Below are positions 49,342 through 60,811 of a stretch of 64,000 nucleotides of DNA, piece after piece. A model generated the notes under the pieces. It did no database searches, was not told where the DNA came from, and saw only the letters and a list, made by a program, of their open reading frames with translations. Positions within the stretch are counted from its first letter, which is position 1. The number at the start of each line of letters is the position of its first letter. The DNA comes from Nocardioides sp. dk884 (GTDB lineage: Bacteria; Actinomycetota; Actinomycetes; Propionibacteriales; Nocardioidaceae): positions 3,385,501 to 3,449,500 of the forward strand of contig NZ_CP045649.1 in NCBI RefSeq assembly GCF_009557055.1, in the 5' to 3' direction. The position numbers and the translations under genes are program-made.

Positions 49342-51192
49342 ATGAGCGACGCGCCGCAGCTCGACGCCTCGACACCGCAGCACACGGCGCAGCCCGGCAA
49401 GCCCGGGGGCAGCCCGGTGCTCCTGTTGCTGATGGCGATCGTGGTGGTGCCCGCCGTCGTGGTCGCGGACAGCTTCGACGCCGGGCCCGCCGCCATCATC
49501 GGCGGCATGGTGGGGCTGTTCTCGCTGGTCGCGCTCATGGGCGGCCCGCTGCGCGCCGACCTGCGGGCCGCCTCGCTGACGGTGCCGCTGCTGCTGTTCG
49601 GCGCGATCGTGCCCCGGCTGCTCACCGAGGTCTCGCGACCGGCCGCGATCGCGCTCGTGGTGGTGATCGGCTTCGTCGCCGCGCTGCTCCCGCTGCGGGG
49701 CCCGCGCTATGCCAACGCCGGGCTCGGCCTGGGCATGACCACGCTCTACTCCTACGCCTACGCCACCCACGGGACCGCTGACCACCGGCAGGTGATCGGC
49801 GCCGCGGTCGCCGGTGTGGCGGTGGCCCTCCTGGTGCGGGTGCTGCTGGGCATCTCCGACCCCTCGAAGCCGACGCGCGAGCAGATCGCCCAGGTGCTCC
49901 TCGCCGACGACGCGGCAGCGGCCACCACGACCGCGTTCGACACCTGGTTGCACGACGGCCGGCAGCGCTGGCTGGCCCGCGCGCTCGAGGGCGCCTCGCG
50001 CTACCGGCTCGCCCTGCGCCAGGCCGAGCTCACCGTTTCCGGCGACCCCGGCGACATCGCCGCCCTGCGCAGTCGTGCCGAGGAGCTCGCCGGCCAGCTG
50101 CGCGCCAAGCACCCGCCGGCTCCCGACGACACGCCGACCGCCTCGAGCGCAGCGCCACGCGGCGGCCCCGGGCCGGCGGCGACCGCACTGGACAGCGTGG
50201 AGCAGGCGCTGCGTGCGCGCGACACGACCTCCGTCGTGCTCGACGGCGGTGATCGCCACGAGCTCCGCGACGCGGTCCTGCACCCCTCCACGCGGTGGCG
50301 CTCGATCCAGGTGCGCCATGCCCTCCGCACGGCGTTCGGGCTGCTGGTGATGCTGGTGGTGACGGCCGGTCTCGAGCCGGGCGACCCGCTGGTCAGCACG
50401 GTCCTGCTGACCACGTTCAGCATCCTGCAGGCCAGCTGGCGCGACACCCTCGCCAAGGTCCGCAACAAGGTCATCGGCGTGGTGGCCGGGTCTGCCGCGG
50501 TCGCGGTGATCCTGCTGACCGTGCCGGAGCGGTACCTGACCGCGGTCGCGGCCGTCGCGCTCGCGCTGGGGCTCTGGTACATCGTCTCCCGCCCGGCGCT
50601 GGGCGCCGGCTTCATGGTGGTGGTCAGCGTCGGGTTCAACGCTGTCACCCGCGACCTCGATCCCGGCGAGCTGCTGGTGCAGTACGTCGCGCTGACCGCC
50701 TGCGCAGTCGCCGTCGGGCTGGTCCTCGGGTTCGCGGTCGTCCCGGCGTTCCGGCCCGCGCCCCTGCGCGAGCGCGTCGCCTCCGCGACCGAGGCCACCG
50801 CCGCGGTGCTCCAGGCCGCCGCGGCCGCGGCGCGCCCCTCGGCGCCGGAGCTGGTCGCGCTGCACCGCGACGCCTCGCAGAAGCAGGACGAGCTCGTCCC
50901 CGACCGCGAGCGCCTCGACGAGCGCCAGCTCGCCGAGCTCGAGCGCCTGCGCTCGAGCCTGCGCGACCTCACCACCCTGCTCGACACCGCCACCCCGGAC
51001 CGCGCCGCGCTGAGCCGGGCCGTCGAGCTGCTCGCGGCCGACCAGACCGTCCAGACCGACGGAGTGAGCGCGCAGCGACGAGGTGTCGCGCCCGCCACCG
51101 ATGCGACCTCCAGCGCGACGCTGTGGGACCTCGCGGAGCAGTCCGGCTCCGCCGAGCGCTACCTCCTCGACACCCTCCCCGCGACCCCCTGA
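49342..51192 (+). CDS. FUSC-family (aromatic acid exporter-like) membrane protein
   Basis: A 616-residue protein with two blocks of membrane helices (about 25-150 and 335-465), each followed by a soluble segment, the pattern of the fusaric acid resistance/YccS family. RNKVIGVVAGSAAVAVIL in the second block is typical of FUSC_2. The soluble C-terminus (about 480-616) is helical and Arg/Glu-rich. The ATG at 49342 has a perfect GGAGGAG; an ATG 30 bases upstream would sit at the transcript start and is less likely. It ends 12 bp from the convergent ABC gene with no terminator visible. Confidence 0.85.
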   Translation: MSDAPQLDASTPQHTAQPGKPGGSPVLLLLMAIVVVPAVVVADSFDAGPAAIIGGMVGLFSLVALMGGPLRADLRAASLTVPLLLFGAIVPRLLTEVSRPAAIALVVVIGFVAALLPLRGPRYANAGLGLGMTTLYSYAYATHGTADHRQVIGAAVAGVAVALLVRVLLGISDPSKPTREQIAQVLLADDAAAATTTAFDTWLHDGRQRWLARALEGASRYRLALRQAELTVSGDPGDIAALRSRAEELAGQLRAKHPPAPDDTPTASSAAPRGGPGPAATALDSVEQALRARDTTSVVLDGGDRHELRDAVLHPSTRWRSIQVRHALRTAFGLLVMLVVTAGLEPGDPLVSTVLLTTFSILQASWRDTLAKVRNKVIGVVAGSAAVAVILLTVPERYLTAVAAVALALGLWYIVSRPALGAGFMVVVSVGFNAVTRDLDPGELLVQYVALTACAVAVGLVLGFAVVPAFRPAPLRERVASATEATAAVLQAAAAAARPSAPELVALHRDASQKQDELVPDRERLDERQLAELERLRSSLRDLTTLLDTATPDRAALSRAVELLAADQTVQTDGVSAQRRGVAPATDATSSATLWDLAEQSGSAERYLLDTLPATP

Positions 51193-51204
51193 GCGGGGGG
51201 GCGG

Positions 51205-54200
51205 TCAGCCGGCCAGGTGTCCCCAGCGCGGGGCCAGGTCGGCCCAGGGGCCCACCTCGCGCACGTGCCCGTCGACGAGCACGACCACCCGGTCGGCCTG
51301 CTCCAGCGCCGCCCGCTTCGAGGTCGCGCCGAGCACGGTGGTCCCGCGCTCGCGCAGCGCGGTCCACAGCTCGATCTCGGTGGCGGCATCGAGCGCGCTG
51401 GAGACGTCGTCGGCGAGCAGCAGCTCGGCGTCGGCGGCGAGCGCGCGGGCCAGAGCGAGGCGCTGGACCTGCCCGCCGGACAGCCGGACACCGCGGTGCC
51501 CGACGACCGCGTCCGGTCCCCCGGCGCCGGCCACGTCGTGGCCCAGCCGCGCGTCGGCGACCGCGCGCTCGAGGTGACGCTCGTGGCCCAGGCGGACGTT
51601 GTCGGTGAAGGTGCCGGAGAGCACCCGCGGCACCTGGGCGACGTGGGCGACCTGGCCGGGGCGCAGGAAGGACTCGGGGTCCTCGACGTCGACGCCGTTC
51701 CAGCGCACCTCGCCGGTGTGCTCGACCAGGCCGGCGAGTGCGGCGAGCAGGCTGGACTTGCCCGCACCGACCTGCCCGAGGAGCAGCACCAGCTCGCCGG
51801 CCCTGACGGTGAGGTCGACGCCGACCACGCCACGGGTGCCGTCGTCGTGGACCGCGGACAGGTCGCGCAGCTCCAGCTCGCGCAACGGCGTCCGGGTCGC
51901 CGGCGTCGGGGCGGGCGCCTCGCCGGTGACCAGGTCGATGCCCGGCGGCAGGTCCATCAGGTCGCCGCCGCCGGCGAGCCGGGTGGTCTCCCGCTGCCAG
52001 GAGCGGGTGCCCGGTGCCTCGGTGATGACGGCCCCGGCGACCCGGCCGAACCAGCCGAACCCGTTGACGACGTTGGCCACCAGCAGCGCCGTGGCCAGGT
52101 CCCAGCCATCGAGCACCAGCACCGCCCAGGCCGCCACGACCCCGCACTGCACCATCACGACCGGGACGCCGTCGAGCAGCGCCTGCACCCGGTGCTCGCG
52201 GACGGCGGCGGTGACCCGCCCGCCGTCGACGCGGCGCAGGTGGGCGTGGACGGCCGGGGTGGCGGCGGCCAGCTTGACCGTGCGGGCCGACTCCAGCGCC
52301 GAGACCAGCGAGCGGCCGAACCCGGCGCGCGCGGTCGAGGACTCGGTCGCGGAGCGGCCCGCGACCGGGCGTCCGAGGGTCGAGGCCAGGGCGGAGGCGG
52401 CCATGACGGCGAGCAGCACCCCGCCGGCGAGCAGGTTGACGCTCGCCGCCGCGGTGACCACGACGAGCAGGAACCCGGTGAGCACGTCGACCCAGCGGTC
52501 GGCGTAGCGCGCGAACCGGTCGGCGTCCATCGCGCGGGCGACGACCTCGCCCGGCGGGGTGCGCCGCAGCCGGCGCTGGTCGGTCTGGCCGGCCAGCACC
52601 GACATCCGCACCCGCAACAGCACCTCGACCCACCAGCGCGGGTAGCGCCGGAACGCCTCCGCGAGCAGCAGCGGCGAGGCGATCAGGGAGACGGTGAGCG
52701 CGGCGCTCAGTCCCCACGGCGAGGTGTCACCGTCGCGCAGGTCCTGCACCAGGTGGCCCCAGATCCAGCCGGTGGCGGCGCCGTACGCGCCCACCATCGC
52801 GATCAGCACGAACAGGCCGGCGCCGGCCAGGCCCCACTGCGGCTGCACCACCAACGCGTGCCAGATGCCCCGGGTCAGGCTCGGGCCCTCGGTGGGCTCG
52901 CGCAGCGCCGGCGGCGCCCCGGAGCGTCGTACGCCGCCGAGCGCGGCGGCCTCGGGAACGGGCGCGGCCGACTGGTCGGGCGCCGGGACCTGCTCGGCGC
53001 CCCCGGCCTCGAGCAGGGAACGGAACGGGCCGGGCTCGGCCGCGAGCCTGGCGCGCGGGCCGTGCTGGAGCACCCGGCCGCCGCCGAGGACGGCGACCTG
53101 GTCGGCGCGCTCGGTGCTGGAGAGCCGGTGGGCCACCAGCAGGCCGGTGCGGCCGGTGAGCAGCCGGTCGGCGGCCCGGACCACGCGCGCCTCGGTGAGC
53201 GGGTCCATCCGGGCGGTGGCCTCGTCGAGGATCACCACCGATACCTCGCGCACCAGCAGCCGGGCGAACGCGACCAGCTGCTCCTCCCCCGCCGACAGCG
53301 TGGTGCCGCCCGGGCCGAGGCGGGTGTCGAGGCCGTCGGGCAGGCCCGCGACCCAGTCGCCGAGGCCGAGCTCGGCCACGGCCGCCTCGATGCGCGCGCG
53401 GGGCAGGTCGGCGAAGAGCGCGACGTTCTCGGCCAGGGTGCCGGCGAGGATCTCGGTGCGCTGGGTGACCACGCCGACGGCGGCGCGCAGCTGTTGCAGG
53501 TCGAGGTCGAGCACGTCGACGCCGCCGAGCAGCACGCTGCCCGGCTCCGGGTCGACGGCGCGCGAGACGAGGGCGGCGAGCGTCGACTTGCCCGAGCCGG
53601 TGCGACCCACCAGGGCGCAGGTCGTCCCGGCGGGCACCCGCAGGTCGACCTCGCGCAGCGCGAAGGTGCCTTCGGTGTAGGCGAAGTGCAGGTCGCGGAA
53701 GTCCAGGTCGAGCGGTCCGGCCGGGACCGGTCGGCCGCCGGCCGGCTCCGGCTCGGCCTCCAGCAGCTGGCGCAGCCGCACCAGCGCACCCAGCCCGGCC
53801 TGCAGGTCGGGCAGGTGCTGGGCGACCTGGTCGATCTGGCCGACGAAGGCCGTGGTGACCAGGAACAGCGTGACCAGGCGGGCCACCGACAGGTCGCCCT
53901 CGACGACCAGCGCGACCCCGACCACGCCCACGGCCGCGAGCAGGGCGTGCAGCAGGACGCCGGTGCGCCGGGCGATGCGGGCCTCCACCGCCAGCACCGC
54001 CGCGAACAGCTCGTGCACCCGCGCCGAGAGCCGCGCGCTGCGGCGCAGCACGTGGGCCTGGCCCAGGCTGGTGCGCAGGTCGTCGCGACCGGTGACGCCC
54101 TCCTCCATCGCCGCGGCATGGTCGGTCCAGGCGATCTCCTCGACCACCTTGCGGCGCGCGACCTCGCCCAGCAGCGGGCGCACCACCCAGATCGCCGCCG

Positions 54201-54795
54201 AAGCGAAGGCCGGGAACAGCAGCCAGGCCGGCCACCAGGTCGTCCCCGCCACGATCCACATCGGCAGGCAGGCGAAGAGGGTGCGGATCGCGTCCCAGAC
54301 CTGGCGACGGACCAGGGTGCCGACCTCGTGGGTGTCGTCGTCGACGCGGTCCAGGACCTCTCCGACCGCCTGCTCGGAGAGCGCCGAGAGGGGCTGGTGC
54401 AGGGCGGCGTCGAGCAGGTCGGCGCGCAGCCGGCCCTCGGCGCGGTCGACCACCCCGGCCCAGGCGGTGCGCCCGGCGGTGTCGAGCAGCGCGGCACCGA
54501 TCACGCAGGCCGCGAGCAGCCCGACGAGCGCACCGGTCGGGTCGGCGGCCAGCCGGCCGGCGACGACGGTGCCGAGCGCCTGGCCGATCGCGGCGAGGGC
54601 TGAGGCGACCATGGCCACCCCCGCGACCCGGCCGCGCAGTCGGCGCCAGTCGAGGTGGCGACGCGGGTCGTCGGAGCGACGGCTGGCCAGCGTGGGCTCC
54701 GGGCCGCCGGGACCGGGCGGGGCCGTGCCGGTGGCGAGATCGCCGGTGGGATCGGTGGCGGCGGCGCTCGCGGCAGCGTGAAAGGTCCCGGACAT
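51205..54795 (-). CDS. fused ABC exporter, TMD-NBD-TMD-NBD in one chain
   Basis: A 1196-residue full ABC exporter formed by two unlike half-transporters. Half 1: helices about 55-340; NBD with Walker A GRTGSGKST (397-405), altered signature LSAGE (500-504), Walker B VVILDEAT with Glu525, and switch His556. A Pro/Ala linker spans about 600-650. Half 2: helices about 655-960; Walker A GQVGAGKSS (1007-1015), intact LSGGQ (1105-1109), but Walker B LLLADDVSS puts Asp1130 at the catalytic place, and the switch His is missing (ATSKR). So one ATP site is intact and the other degenerate. The substrate is unknown. It lies 126 bp from icd and seems to be its own transcript. Confidence 0.92.
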   Translation of the reverse strand: MSGTFHAAASAAATDPTGDLATGTAPPGPGGPEPTLASRRSDDPRRHLDWRRLRGRVAGVAMVASALAAIGQALGTVVAGRLAADPTGALVGLLAACVIGAALLDTAGRTAWAGVVDRAEGRLRADLLDAALHQPLSALSEQAVGEVLDRVDDDTHEVGTLVRRQVWDAIRTLFACLPMWIVAGTTWWPAWLLFPAFASAAIWVVRPLLGEVARRKVVEEIAWTDHAAAMEEGVTGRDDLRTSLGQAHVLRRSARLSARVHELFAAVLAVEARIARRTGVLLHALLAAVGVVGVALVVEGDLSVARLVTLFLVTTAFVGQIDQVAQHLPDLQAGLGALVRLRQLLEAEPEPAGGRPVPAGPLDLDFRDLHFAYTEGTFALREVDLRVPAGTTCALVGRTGSGKSTLAALVSRAVDPEPGSVLLGGVDVLDLDLQQLRAAVGVVTQRTEILAGTLAENVALFADLPRARIEAAVAELGLGDWVAGLPDGLDTRLGPGGTTLSAGEEQLVAFARLLVREVSVVILDEATARMDPLTEARVVRAADRLLTGRTGLLVAHRLSSTERADQVAVLGGGRVLQHGPRARLAAEPGPFRSLLEAGGAEQVPAPDQSAAPVPEAAALGGVRRSGAPPALREPTEGPSLTRGIWHALVVQPQWGLAGAGLFVLIAMVGAYGAATGWIWGHLVQDLRDGDTSPWGLSAALTVSLIASPLLLAEAFRRYPRWWVEVLLRVRMSVLAGQTDQRRLRRTPPGEVVARAMDADRFARYADRWVDVLTGFLLVVVTAAASVNLLAGGVLLAVMAASALASTLGRPVAGRSATESSTARAGFGRSLVSALESARTVKLAAATPAVHAHLRRVDGGRVTAAVREHRVQALLDGVPVVMVQCGVVAAWAVLVLDGWDLATALLVANVVNGFGWFGRVAGAVITEAPGTRSWQRETTRLAGGGDLMDLPPGIDLVTGEAPAPTPATRTPLRELELRDLSAVHDDGTRGVVGVDLTVRAGELVLLLGQVGAGKSSLLAALAGLVEHTGEVRWNGVDVEDPESFLRPGQVAHVAQVPRVLSGTFTDNVRLGHERHLERAVADARLGHDVAGAGGPDAVVGHRGVRLSGGQVQRLALARALAADAELLLADDVSSALDAATEIELWTALRERGTTVLGATSKRAALEQADRVVVLVDGHVREVGPWADLAPRWGHLAG

Positions 54796-54862
54796 CGCAG
54801 GCCACGCTACGCCGAGGCACCGACATCGCTCGCCCGATTTATCTCCTCCCCGGGGACGACGA

Positions 54863-54902
54863 AGGGGAGGTCCCCGGCACCTGGCGCCGGAGGACCTCCC
54901 CT
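54863..54902 (-). terminator. icd terminator
   Basis: AGGGGAGGTCC (54863-54873) pairs with 54892-54902, with further pairing of CCGGC and GCCGG inside. It ends 19 bases past the icd stop codon. Confidence 0.8.
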
Positions 54903-54921
54903 GTCGGGTGGATCAGGTGGA

Positions 54922-57159
<2,238 letters not shown>

Positions 57160-57281
57160 TACCTGACGGCTCCGACCCCATCACTTTCGCACCCGGCCAC
57201 AGCCTCGGCAACGCGGCCCCCGCGGGACTAGAGTGCTGGGACACGCCCACGGCCGTGCCGGGGGCCGTCTCGAGGAGCACC

Positions 57282-58484
57282 ATGACCGACACGAGTGCCA
57301 CCCCCGCCCCGCAGCCTGACGCAGACCTCGCGAACGCCGAGCCCAGCAGCGTGCAGAAGCTGATCGCCGAGACGATCGGCACGTTCATCCTCGTCTTCTT
57401 CGGCTGCGGCGCGGCCGTGATGAGCGGCGGCGACTACGTGGGCACCGCGCTCGCGTTCGGCCTCGCGCTGCTCGTCGGGATCTACGCCTTCGGCCGGATC
57501 TCCGGAGCCCACTACAACCCGGCGGTCAGCCTCGGCGCCGCACTCAGCGGCCGGGTCGCCTGGGCGCAGCTGCCGCTCTACATCGGCGGGCAGCTGGTCG
57601 GCGCCATCCTGGCCGGCCTGGCGCTCTTCGTGCTGATGCACGGCTTCGAGGGCTACGACGCCACCGGCAACATGGGCCAGAACTTCTTCGGCGACGACAC
57701 CTCCGGCTACGCGGTCTGGGCGGCCCTGCTCCTCGAGATGCTGCTGACCGCGATCTTCGTGATGGTGATCCTCGCGGTGACCGACGCCCGCTTCGAGCAC
57801 CCGGCGCTGGCGCCGCTGACGATCGGCATCGCGCTCGTCGGCATCCACCTCGTCGCGATCCCCGCCACCGGCACCTCGGTCAACCCGGCCCGCTCGATCG
57901 GCCCGGCCCTGTTCGCCGGCGGCGACGCGATCCTCCAGCTGTGGCTGTTCATCCTCGCCCCGCTGCTCGGTGCCGTGATCGCCGGACTCCTCTACCCGCT
58001 CGCCTTCGGTCGAGACACCGACCCGGTCCCTGGCTCCGGCCTCTCCTTCGCCCAGGCGCGCGCCGCGGGCTACGGCGGCTCGGACTCCTACCAGCAGCAG
58101 TGGAACCAGCCCGAGCAGGGCGCGACCGGCGAGGGCGCCCAGCCGGGACAGGCCGGCGCAGTCGGTACCTCCGCCGGCGGCCAGGGTGCCCAGGCTGGTC
58201 AGGCCGGCCAGCAGTACAGCTCGGAGCCGATCATCCAGGACGGCTGGCAGTGGGACCCCCACGCCCAGCAGTGGATCCCTGCCCAGCAGCCCACCGCTCA
58301 GCCGGGCCAGGGGGCCGCTGGCTCCATGGGCTCAGCCGGTCAGCCCGGCGTCGCCGGGCCGAACGTCACCGGGCCGAACGTCACCGGGCCGAACGTCGCC
58401 GGGCCGGGCGCCACCGGCGCGGAGCGCGACCCCGCGGAGGAGTGGCCCGAGGACGGCGGGAGCCACATCAGGCCGGGTCAGTGA
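57282..58484 (+). CDS. aquaporin (MIP family) with long disordered tail
   Basis: A 400-residue protein whose residues 25-250 form a six-helix aquaporin with both NPA motifs (Asn79 in HYNPAVS, Asn201 in SVNPARS) and Arg204 of the water-selective filter, so water rather than glycerol is the likely cargo. Residues 262-400 are an unusual disordered extension rich in Gln, Gly, Ala and Pro. It includes GQAGQ-type runs, a WQWDPHAQQWIP patch, and a GPNV(T/A) repeat near 355-370. The ATG follows GAGGAG; TAGAGT at 57229 is a possible -10. It is divergent from icd and its end overlaps the convergent lipoprotein gene by 17 bp. Confidence 0.93.
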   Translation: MTDTSATPAPQPDADLANAEPSSVQKLIAETIGTFILVFFGCGAAVMSGGDYVGTALAFGLALLVGIYAFGRISGAHYNPAVSLGAALSGRVAWAQLPLYIGGQLVGAILAGLALFVLMHGFEGYDATGNMGQNFFGDDTSGYAVWAALLLEMLLTAIFVMVILAVTDARFEHPALAPLTIGIALVGIHLVAIPATGTSVNPARSIGPALFAGGDAILQLWLFILAPLLGAVIAGLLYPLAFGRDTDPVPGSGLSFAQARAAGYGGSDSYQQQWNQPEQGATGEGAQPGQAGAVGTSAGGQGAQAGQAGQQYSSEPIIQDGWQWDPHAQQWIPAQQPTAQPGQGAAGSMGSAGQPGVAGPNVTGPNVTGPNVAGPGATGAERDPAEEWPEDGGSHIRPGQ

Positions 58485-59178
58485 GCCGCTCGAGCACCTC
58501 GTCGTACCCCTTCTCGATCCGGGTCGGCCCGACCCCGCGCTCCAAGACGACCTCGCGCGTGGCGTCGTCGCCGAACACCTCCAGCCGCACGACGTCGTCG
58601 TCGACGGCGGTGACCTCGGCACGGTCCTCGACGACGCCCTCGAGCAGCGCCATCCGGTAGCCGTCGCCCACGCGGGGGTCCGCGGGCACCGCGAGCCCGG
58701 CCTGCGCGCCGTCGACGCCGGCCTCCCACTCCCCCGCCCGACCCAGCCACCACACGTTGCCCTCGCGGTCCTGGGCGAAGAAGTCGCTGTGCAGCGCCGT
58801 GCTCCAGCCGTCGCGGCCGGCCTCGGGGTCGTCGGTCCCGCGGCTGCGGACGACCGTCGCCGGCACCCCCGCGACGACCCGCGGCTGCTCGGCCACGACG
58901 ACCCGCACGCCACCGCCGGGGCCGCCGAGCACCCGCCAGCGCTGCACGGTGCCGCGCTCGAGAGGGAACCAGGCGTTGTCCACGGTGTCCACGAAGTCGC
59001 CCGGGTCGGGTGACGGCGTCGGCACGGTCAGCTCGTCGACGCCGGTCGGGGGCACCTCGCCCGGCGAGTTCGCGCAGCCGCCGAGGAGGGCGAGCGCGGC
59101 GACGGCGGCCAGTGTCGCGGCCGCCGGGCCACGCGGCGTACGACGGGAGGGGCGGCGGGCAGGCCGGCTGGAGGACAT
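58468..59178 (-). CDS. predicted lipoprotein of unknown function
   Basis: A 236-residue lipoprotein with a twin-Arg-like basic start, a hydrophobic core and lipobox LLGGC (Cys35). The mature part ([58 protein letters not shown]) looks like a compact beta-rich domain that I recall only from uncharacterised actinobacterial proteins. Its end overlaps the aquaporin gene by 17 bp on the opposite strand, which leaves no room for a terminator between them. It is divergent from mdh over 113 bp. Confidence 0.8.
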   Translation of the reverse strand: MSSSRPARRPSRRTPRGPAAATLAAVAALALLGGCANSPGEVPPTGVDELTVPTPSPDPGDFVDTVDNAWFPLERGTVQRWRVLGGPGGGVRVVVAEQPRVVAGVPATVVRSRGTDDPEAGRDGWSTALHSDFFAQDREGNVWWLGRAGEWEAGVDGAQAGLAVPADPRVGDGYRMALLEGVVEDRAEVTAVDDDVVRLEVFGDDATREVVLERGVGPTRIEKGYDEVLERLTDPA

Positions 59179-59291
59179 GGCGCCATCATCGCCGATCCGC
59201 CCTCCTCGACTCCTCCCGGCGGCGCCCGCTCGCTGCTAGCGTCGGTCGCGCGACCGCGCTCAGCGGTGACTTTCCGACGAAGGAGTCGAAC

Positions 59292-60275
59292 GTGAGCCCT
59301 ACCCCTCTCAAGGTGGCTGTCACCGGCGCAGCCGGCCAGATCGGCTACAGCCTGCTGTTCCGCCTCGCCAGCGGCGCACTCGGTGATCGGCCGGTGGAGC
59401 TTCGACTGCTGGAGATCACCCCGGCGCTCCAGGCACTCGAGGGCGTGCTGATGGAGCTCGACGACTGCGCCTTCCCGACGCTGGCCGGCGTCGAGATCGG
59501 CGACGACGCGGAGAAGCTCTTCGACGGGGTCAACCTGGCCCTGCTCGTCGGCGCCCGCCCGCGGGCGAAGGGCATGGAGCGCGGCGACCTGCTCGAGGCC
59601 AACGGCGCGATCTTCACCGCGCAGGGCCGGGCGCTCAACAAGGTCGCGGCCGACGACGTACGCATCGGGGTCACCGGCAACCCGGCCAACACCAACGCGC
59701 TGATCGCGATGAGCAACGCCCCGGACATCCCCGCCGCGCGGTTCTCGGCGCTGACCCGTCTGGACCACAACCGCGCGATCTCCCAGCTGGCCGCCAAGAC
59801 CGGCGCGTCGGTCACCGACATCACGAAGATGTCGATCTGGGGCAACCACTCCGCGACGCAGTACCCCGACCTCTTCCACGCCGAGGTCTCCGGCCGCAAC
59901 GCCGCCGAGGTCGTCGGCGACCAGGGCTGGATCGCCGAGACGTTCATCCCCACCGTCGCCAAGCGCGGCGCGGCGATCATCGAGGCGCGCGGCTCCTCCT
60001 CGGCCGCCTCCGCGGCCTCGGCCACCATCGACGCCGCGCGCGACTGGCTCGGCAGCACCCCCGCCGACGACTGGGTCTCGATGGCGGTCGCCTCCGACGG
60101 CTCCTACGGCGTCCCGGAGGGCCTGATCTGCTCCTTCCCGGTCACCACCCGTGACGGGAAGTGGGAGATCGTCCAGGGTCTCGACATCGACGACTTCTCC
60201 CGCTCCCGCATCGACGCCTCCGTCACGGAGCTGGTCGAGGAGCGCGACGCCGTCACCGCCCTCGGCCTCATCTGA
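59292..60275 (+). CDS. mdh: malate dehydrogenase
   Basis: A 327-residue NAD-dependent malate dehydrogenase of the group with long N-terminal strand motifs. [11 protein letters not shown] (11-21) binds [22 protein letters not shown] carries the substrate arginines, [13 protein letters not shown] follows, LTRLDHNRA holds the catalytic Asp, and [12 protein letters not shown] the catalytic His. The GTG follows AGGAG by six bases. It closes the TCA cycle with sdhCAB and icd of this window. Downstream is the largest of the 22-bp repeat arrays. Confidence 0.96.
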   Translation: MSPTPLKVAVTGAAGQIGYSLLFRLASGALGDRPVELRLLEITPALQALEGVLMELDDCAFPTLAGVEIGDDAEKLFDGVNLALLVGARPRAKGMERGDLLEANGAIFTAQGRALNKVAADDVRIGVTGNPANTNALIAMSNAPDIPAARFSALTRLDHNRAISQLAAKTGASVTDITKMSIWGNHSATQYPDLFHAEVSGRNAAEVVGDQGWIAETFIPTVAKRGAAIIEARGSSSAASAASATIDAARDWLGSTPADDWVSMAVASDGSYGVPEGLICSFPVTTRDGKWEIVQGLDIDDFSRSRIDASVTELVEERDAVTALGLI

Positions 60276-60284
60276 CCCTCCGCC

Positions 60285-60416
60285 GAGTCGGCGCCAATGG
60301 TTGCGCGAGTCGGCACCAATGGCGGAGTTCTCCACCGAAGCCTGGGGACAGCTTCACCATTGGCGCCGACTCGGCGCGCCACTAGAGCCGACTCGGCGCG
60401 CCATTAGAGCCGACTC
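60285..60416. repeat. facing arrays of 22-bp GAGTCG repeats (locus C)
   Basis: Two forward units (GAGTCG at 60285 and 60307) and three reverse units (CGACTC at 60367, 60389 and 60411) flank 34 unrelated bases; every step within an arm is 22 bp. The arms can pair over about 38 bp into a large hairpin. The array fills nearly the whole 150-bp gap between mdh and the convergent DUF3017 gene. Confidence 0.96.
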
Positions 60417-60425
60417 GGGGAACGG

Positions 60426-60806
60426 TCAGAGGGGCTGGTCGGGGATGGTCTGCACGAGGAAGAGGAGCATGCCGCCCAGGGAGCCGAGGAACAGTACGTC
60501 GAAGAGGCGGTGGCGGGCGGCGAGCATGCCGGCGTCGCGGCGCGGGAGCACCAGGCGCAGCAGGGCGGCGAGCACCAGCGCGCCGGCGATCCAGCGGACG
60601 CCGGTGCGCCAGCTGCCGAGGACGACGATCGTCATCCCGATCGCGGCCGCCACCATGATGCCGATGTAGAAGGCACCCCCGATGGTCGAGGGGTAGCGGC
60701 GCTCGGGCGGGGCCGGGGGCCGGTCCGCCTCGAGCTCCGCGGCCACCTCGGCCTCGGACGGGACGACCGGGTCGGGTCCTCCCTCGGGTGCCTCCTGCGC
60801 GGTCAT
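60426..60806 (-). CDS. DUF3017 membrane protein
   Basis: A 126-residue protein with a charged N-terminal tail (1-40, acidic then Pro/Arg), and three helices (about 43-63, 70-86 and 104-120). It fits DUF3017, a small actinobacterial family usually found next to folD, as here (five bases downstream of folD). Function unknown; transcription with folD-purH seems certain from the spacing. Confidence 0.85.
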   Translation of the reverse strand: MTAQEAPEGGPDPVVPSEAEVAAELEADRPPAPPERRYPSTIGGAFYIGIMVAAAIGMTIVVLGSWRTGVRWIAGALVLAALLRLVLPRRDAGMLAARHRLFDVLFLGSLGGMLLFLVQTIPDQPL

Positions 60807-60811
60807 CGTGA

